Positions 59,462-64,000 of a stretch of DNA of 64,000 nt are shown here, piece by piece (the stretch's first letter is position 1; the number at the start of each line of letters is the position of its first letter). The notes beneath the pieces are model-generated. The model was not told the origin of the DNA and ran no database searches. It saw nothing but the letters and a program-made list of their open reading frames with translations. Where the stretch lies: NCBI RefSeq assembly GCF_041260155.1, contig NC_091931.1, positions 18,737,166 to 18,801,165 of the forward strand, given 5' to 3'. Made by a program: the position numbers and the translations under genes. Origin of the DNA: Ptychodera flava (Eukaryota > Hemichordata > Enteropneusta > Ptychoderidae).

Positions 59462-61368
59462 GGGAGCCTTCAGTAATTACAGGGGGGTGGGCCGGGAGAA
59501 TTTCGCGAACACCTGTACCGTAAAATGTGACCCTCCCCCCAATCCTCCTGTCTAAAATGTGACCCTCCCCCTTGTCCGACATTCTAAAACTTGACCCTCC
59601 CCCCCCCCCCCATCACTGCGGTATTCTCCCCGGGAATAAATAAAACAGTATCAGCTAATTTACATAACAATTGGTTCAATTGTTATGTTAGGGACAAATT
59701 ACAGAGGGGAGGGCTGGTGTTTTTGGAGGGACAGTCGCAATTTATCACGCAAGAATTTTTCAAGAGATATGGTATTTCATACAGTTTAGGGAGGGTCACA
59801 ATATTTTGTGCAACTATAAGAAGGCAAGATGTAGCTGATTTAGTGCATCATCCAAAAATATCAAATCATAATACATGGAGTCTATCAGGCAAATTATTGA
59901 CAATTTGCCCCCACAAACAATGCTATATCTGTATTTTATACATGTTTGATAATGTATTCAAATGTACTTTGCTTGAATAGGGAAGTAAAATGAACATTTG
60001 TGTACAAGAAATTGATTTCTGAATTTCATCTAAAAAGTCGTTCACTATCCATGGTGTTTATGATGAAATTATGAATAGTTTTTTCCAATACAAAATAGGT
60101 AAATCTTTGCATTTCTGTACTCTTGGTTATTGATATTAATTTTCTTGATTAGACTAGAGTGGTTACAAATCTATGGTTGTGTAAGAAATTTGATTTTGGA
60201 ATTTCACCAAATGTCATTCAATACACTATGCATTGGGGTCTATGATGAATAATTTTTTTCAGTACAAAATTAGATAAATCTGTGCATTTATGCATGCTTG
60301 ATTATTTAGATTATTGTTCTTGATTAGAATACAGTGGTTACAAGTCCATGGTTGTGTAAGAAATTTGATTTTGGAATTTCACTGAAATGTCGATTCACTA
60401 TGCATTGGGGTCTATGACGAAACTATGAGTATTTTTTTTACAGTACAAAATTAGATAATCTGTGCATTTATGCATGCTCGATTATTCACATTATTGTTCT
60501 TAATAAGACAAGAGTGGTAACAAGTCGATGGTTGTGCAAGAAATTTGATTTTGGAATTTCACCAAAATGTCGATTCACTATGCATTTGGGGTCTATGACG
60601 AAACTATGAATATTTTTTTTCAGTACAAAATTAGATAAATCTGTGCATTTATGTATGCTTGATTATTCACATTATTGTTCTTGATAAGACTAGAATGGTT
60701 ACAAGTCCATGGTTGTGCAAGAAATTTGATTTTGGAATTACACCAAAATGTCGATTCACTATGCATTTGGGTCTATGACGAAACTATGAATAATTTTTTT
60801 TCAGTACAAAATTAGATAAATCTGTGCATTTATGTATGCTTGATTATTCAGATTATTGTTCTTGATAAGACTAGAATGGTTACAAGTCCATGGTTGTGCA
60901 AGAAATTTGATTTTGGAATTTCACCAAAATGTCGATTCACTATACATAGGGTCTATGATGAAACTATGAATAATTTTTTTTTCAGTACAACATTAGATAA
61001 ATCTGTACATTTATGTATACTTGATTATTAACATTATTGTTCTTGATTAAACTAGAGTGGTTACAAGACCCTCCCCCCTTACAAGTCTATGGTTGTGTAA
61101 GAAATTTGATTTTGGAATCTCACCAAAATGTCAATTCACTATGCATTGCGGTCTATAAGTGTGTGCGTATTTTTTTGGTGATTTCCTATTCAGGAAATAT
61201 CACACGGACAATCAAAGTTTTGGCCATAATATCAGCTTCTGTCAAAAGTGACCCTCCCCCCCAAGATAGGTTTATAAAAAGTGACCCTCCCCCTTGAACT
61301 GTTTTCTAAAAAGTGACCCTCCCCCCAATTCCCCCGGCCCACCCCCCCTGTAATTACTGAAGGCTCCC
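59462..61368. mobile_element. PIF/Harbinger-like non-autonomous element, 1907 bp, built of ~180-bp units
   Basis: Inverted ends start GGGAGCCTTCAGTAATTACA and continue through a G-run and TGGGCCGGG for about 36 bp. The 3-bp duplication TTA lies at 59459-59461 and 61369-61371. Three same-strand motifs AAANTGTGACCCTCCCCC occur inside each end (59520-59600 and 61245-61328). About seven ~180-bp tandem units fill the rest. No transposase is present. Confidence 0.85.
60010..61160 (+). repeat. ~180-bp tandem units inside the Harbinger-like element
   Basis: AAGAAATTTGATTTTGGAAT recurs at about 180-base steps near 60000, 60178, 60357, 60538, 60720, 60902 and 61098. Central units are most alike, as expected for unequal exchange. 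Single diverged copies stand alone at 13720-13850 and 57195-57310. Confidence 0.9.
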
Positions 61369-61379
61369 TTACAGTCCTT

Positions 61380-64000
61380 CCACACGATTGAATGCATTTT
61401 TTTCGTGCATTGTATAGATCAGATATGACAAACTTCATGTAGTGTGTGTAGGAATCAAACTATTTTGTAACCAATGGCCCAGATATTACTTTCTTTGTTG
61501 TGGGCAATAAATACACTAGTTAATGCCAAGGATCAAGTTTAAGTCTTATTTTTATTATAAGTACATATACCGTAAGTCAGGGTAGAAAAGTGGTTGAATA
61601 TACGCATGCATCAGCGATTGTTCATCATGGAACAATTGTTTGAAGCCAAATTTTTCTCTCCTTTTTATCAATGATATTTATGAAAAATAAACTTTCATCT
61701 TTTTCCATTGTAAATATTTTCCATACTTTTGAATCCCATATCTTTCTTTTAATTTATCTTTACACATGTCGAAGGTGATTGATACTTAGATTCTGAACCC
61801 CGCTTTACATACTGCAACGCCTGACAATTACATTTAGTGTTTGCTACGCCGGTACATTTACCGACCAGTTCAAACAACTTTCACGTTAGTAAGCGAAATT
61901 CCTTTAGTTCTAGGCAAATTGACTTTTTACCACAATACAGTACTTCCAATGCTTTGCAAATCATCAAACACAGGAGGTCCAAGGGACGTCGGTGCCTGGG
62001 CCCAATGTAATTTAGGTGTGCCCATCATAACCTGCAGGGTTGGGCAAAAATCAAGCGTGATTATGAAAATTAAAATAAATTACAGCCAAAGGGTTTTAAA
62101 AATGTTCGGTCGGGTTAACGGGAAAACAAATTTTATTCGGTCCAACGTGTTCAATACACCAACGATAGAGTTTTACGTTTTTGAGCTTCAAAGTTGACTC
62201 ATCGTCATACTGTTTTGTATACTGTTTTTGTCCGTCGAATGACCTGATATTTTGTGCAATCTATGTCGCTTTCTAAAGATCGTAAGCTTACTGTACTGAT
62301 TTATTCGTGTGAACTTACGTTGACGTGTAACTTTCAGGTGTATCACCAGTAACCGCGACGTTACTAAGTTAATTCATCGACGGACCAGTGCTTGCAGGCC
62401 ATTAGCATCGGGTCTATCGAGGTTTTGGAGAATAGCTAAAGCTTTAGAGCCGCGAAATTTCGTTGGACATGCTATCCCTTCTAAATTTATCGCATCATCA
62501 TTTCTGTAATCATTTTAAGAAATACGGCATCGATCGCGACAGATCGCACAAAAGTTCCAGTAGAACAGGGGTAACACTGCTTCCTGTTCGTCGTCACACT
62601 CGTGGCGATCTGTGATGGTTCACGTGATTAATTTATGTAACTATGTTCTCCCAAATCATGGTTCATATGTTGTTGTTATGCTTGTTTTAAAGGTAGCTCA
62701 TTACCTTAGCGTGTTAGTATTAAAGTCCAGGGCCCGGCCTTCATAAAGTGAGATTTCCGTCACACATCTACGATCCACGAATTTCCGATATCGGACTGAA
62801 TGGCCATACGTTAGACTATATACAGATTTAGTGATCGCAATAAACATGATCAAATACTATATGATATTCGACTGCTGGTTTCGCTTAAGCCTTAGGATTT
62901 GTCGCCTTTTCAAGCGAGATGTATAATCAATGATGAAGTTCCAAAGGGACGGCACAGGGGGCAGATAAAAGTCCCCTGGGGTGGGGAGGGAGGGTTTTTT
63001 TGTGCAACGGTTTACCTTATTTGATTTTATTAATTTTGACTGTGATATTTCAAATAAAGCTTTCGACTCCAAACTGTCTGACTGTGTTTTCAATACCTAC
63101 AATTCCTTATCTCCTCTTCAACCAGTGCACATACCACTCTAATTGCTCCGCAAACATTGCCAACTTGTTAATGACTGTGCGTATCAGCGGATTAGCTTAT
63201 TAAGTCAACACCACAGCCGTCCCACACGTGTCAAATTTGAAAAGGACTGGTCCGTTAGCTTGACATGTACAATGGCTTTCAATGTACAATGGAGGCGCTG
63301 GAAGAGGGGATATCACTTTGCTATATGCCAAATGTGTGCAAAATATTCCAAGAACCCTGAAATGTTAGAATGGGACCAATAAGGAACATTTGATGATAGG
63401 TGTCTAAACCAATGTCCCTGAGTAATTACACATACTATCCTGCACATTTTGTGCGATGCGTTTTTGTCTAGTCTGTTGTCACCGTTGTCTGATGTTATCT
63501 GTAAATCAAGACATTTGCCATATCATATACGCTCAAAAGTAAAAGATACAGTTAGTTGTGGCTGTATATAAAATGACGACTGAATGTGCACAGAGCTTTT
63601 GTTCAAATTTCATCATTTTATATTCAGGGAGGGGGGCACTTTTTAACCGAACCTAGCTTGATTACAGCTCGCTTGCGATCAGTATACACCTATTTCCTAT
63701 ATTTCAATCTCAGACCAAAGATTTTAATTTAAAAGGGCCTAAAAGTTGATAATCAAGATGATAAAAGCATTTGTAAATTGAAAATTAGCTCCATTTCGAT
63801 GTTCTTTCTGAAGGTGCAAATTGGTTTATTGGGTGGCCGAAATGTGCCACGGATTCGGTAGCTATCAACGAAGTTGCCGATTCATCTTTCAAGTGAATTT
63901 CTCACCTCTCCAATATAAGCAGACATTCCCAGTTCTAAAATTATAACGCAAACGAGGGATCGAATTGATTTTTTCTGTCAGTACAGAAAAAACGCGCTGT
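61380..64000. other. 2.6 kb to the window end, no supported gene
   Basis: A CpG-dense stretch at 62380-62600 and a minus-strand GTAAGT donor at 62319 suggest a promoter and 5' exon of a minus-strand transcript, but no coding exon follows. A 118-codon plus frame (61841-62197) lacks support. The remaining sequence is unremarkable. Confidence 0.35.

Noticed and set aside
59591-59980. 129-codon plus-strand frame
   Set aside because: It lies inside the non-autonomous Harbinger-like element, begins in the C-run motif array and shows no transposase or Myb-like feature.
61841-62197. 118-codon plus-strand frame
   Set aside because: No homology recognised, no splice context and no neighbouring coding sequence.
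1-64000. CRISPR array, rRNA, operon or phage-like gene cluster
   Set aside because: Tandem repeats here lack unique, size-matched spacers. No rRNA core sequence and no densely packed genes were seen. The window is animal DNA.

Overview
The window reads as intron-rich, repeat-rich animal DNA of low GC content. It has no operons, no prokaryote-style gene packing, no CRISPR array, no rRNA gene and no complete tRNA gene. Helitron-like elements with tandem core repeats and an ACGG-type microsatellite, PIF/Harbinger-like and hAT-like elements, a BEL/Pao fossil, LINE pieces and a tRNA-derived SINE together suggest a marine invertebrate. A hemichordate or another invertebrate deuterostome, or a mollusc, would fit. 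No marker gene settles this.

Layout. 1-2.6 kb: tail of a dispersed repeat (family A) and a possible promoter. 2.6-7.8 kb: a tandem array split by a Helitron-like element that itself holds a second Helitron-like element. 8.0-10.7 kb: a DNA element with 242-bp inverted ends, followed by a 0.55-kb foldback element. 10.8-12.7 kb: three phase-matched minus-strand exons forming the 3' end of an unrecognised host gene, with a LINE relic in an intron. 14.6-15.2 kb: small hairpin elements, including a hAT-type MITE. 15.6-25.7 kb: a nested complex. The 5' repeat of an old, broken BEL/Pao element is split by a 1.7-kb PIF/Harbinger-like element and a 5.5-kb hAT-like element. The hAT-like element carries a solo-LTR-like copy and a long inverted repeat. 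25.7-34 kb: mostly unannotated, with a POU-octamer cluster and one Harbinger-like MITE. 34.1-39.2 kb: plus-strand gene 1, a small coiled-coil protein. 40-48 kb: SINE, LINE, family A copy, a degenerate tandem array and a MITE. 51.7-56.2 kb: plus-strand gene 2, an FCS-type zinc finger plus coiled-coil protein. 57-61.4 kb: a relic and an intact-ended Harbinger-like element built of ~180-bp units. 58.1-58.5 and 62.4-62.6 kb: CpG-dense promoter candidates.

Genes 1 and 2 share strand, exon layout and phases (coiled coil, then a polar tail, a phase-1 intron and a tiny last exon). They may be diverged paralogues, but this rests only on reading the sequence. All gene models were built by eye from splice signals, reading frames and intron phase. 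None has been checked against transcripts. No complete novel system was found. The strongest leads are gene 2, the shared 3' architecture of the two Helitron-like families, and three TWA-target MITE families that all carry same-strand subterminal motif arrays.
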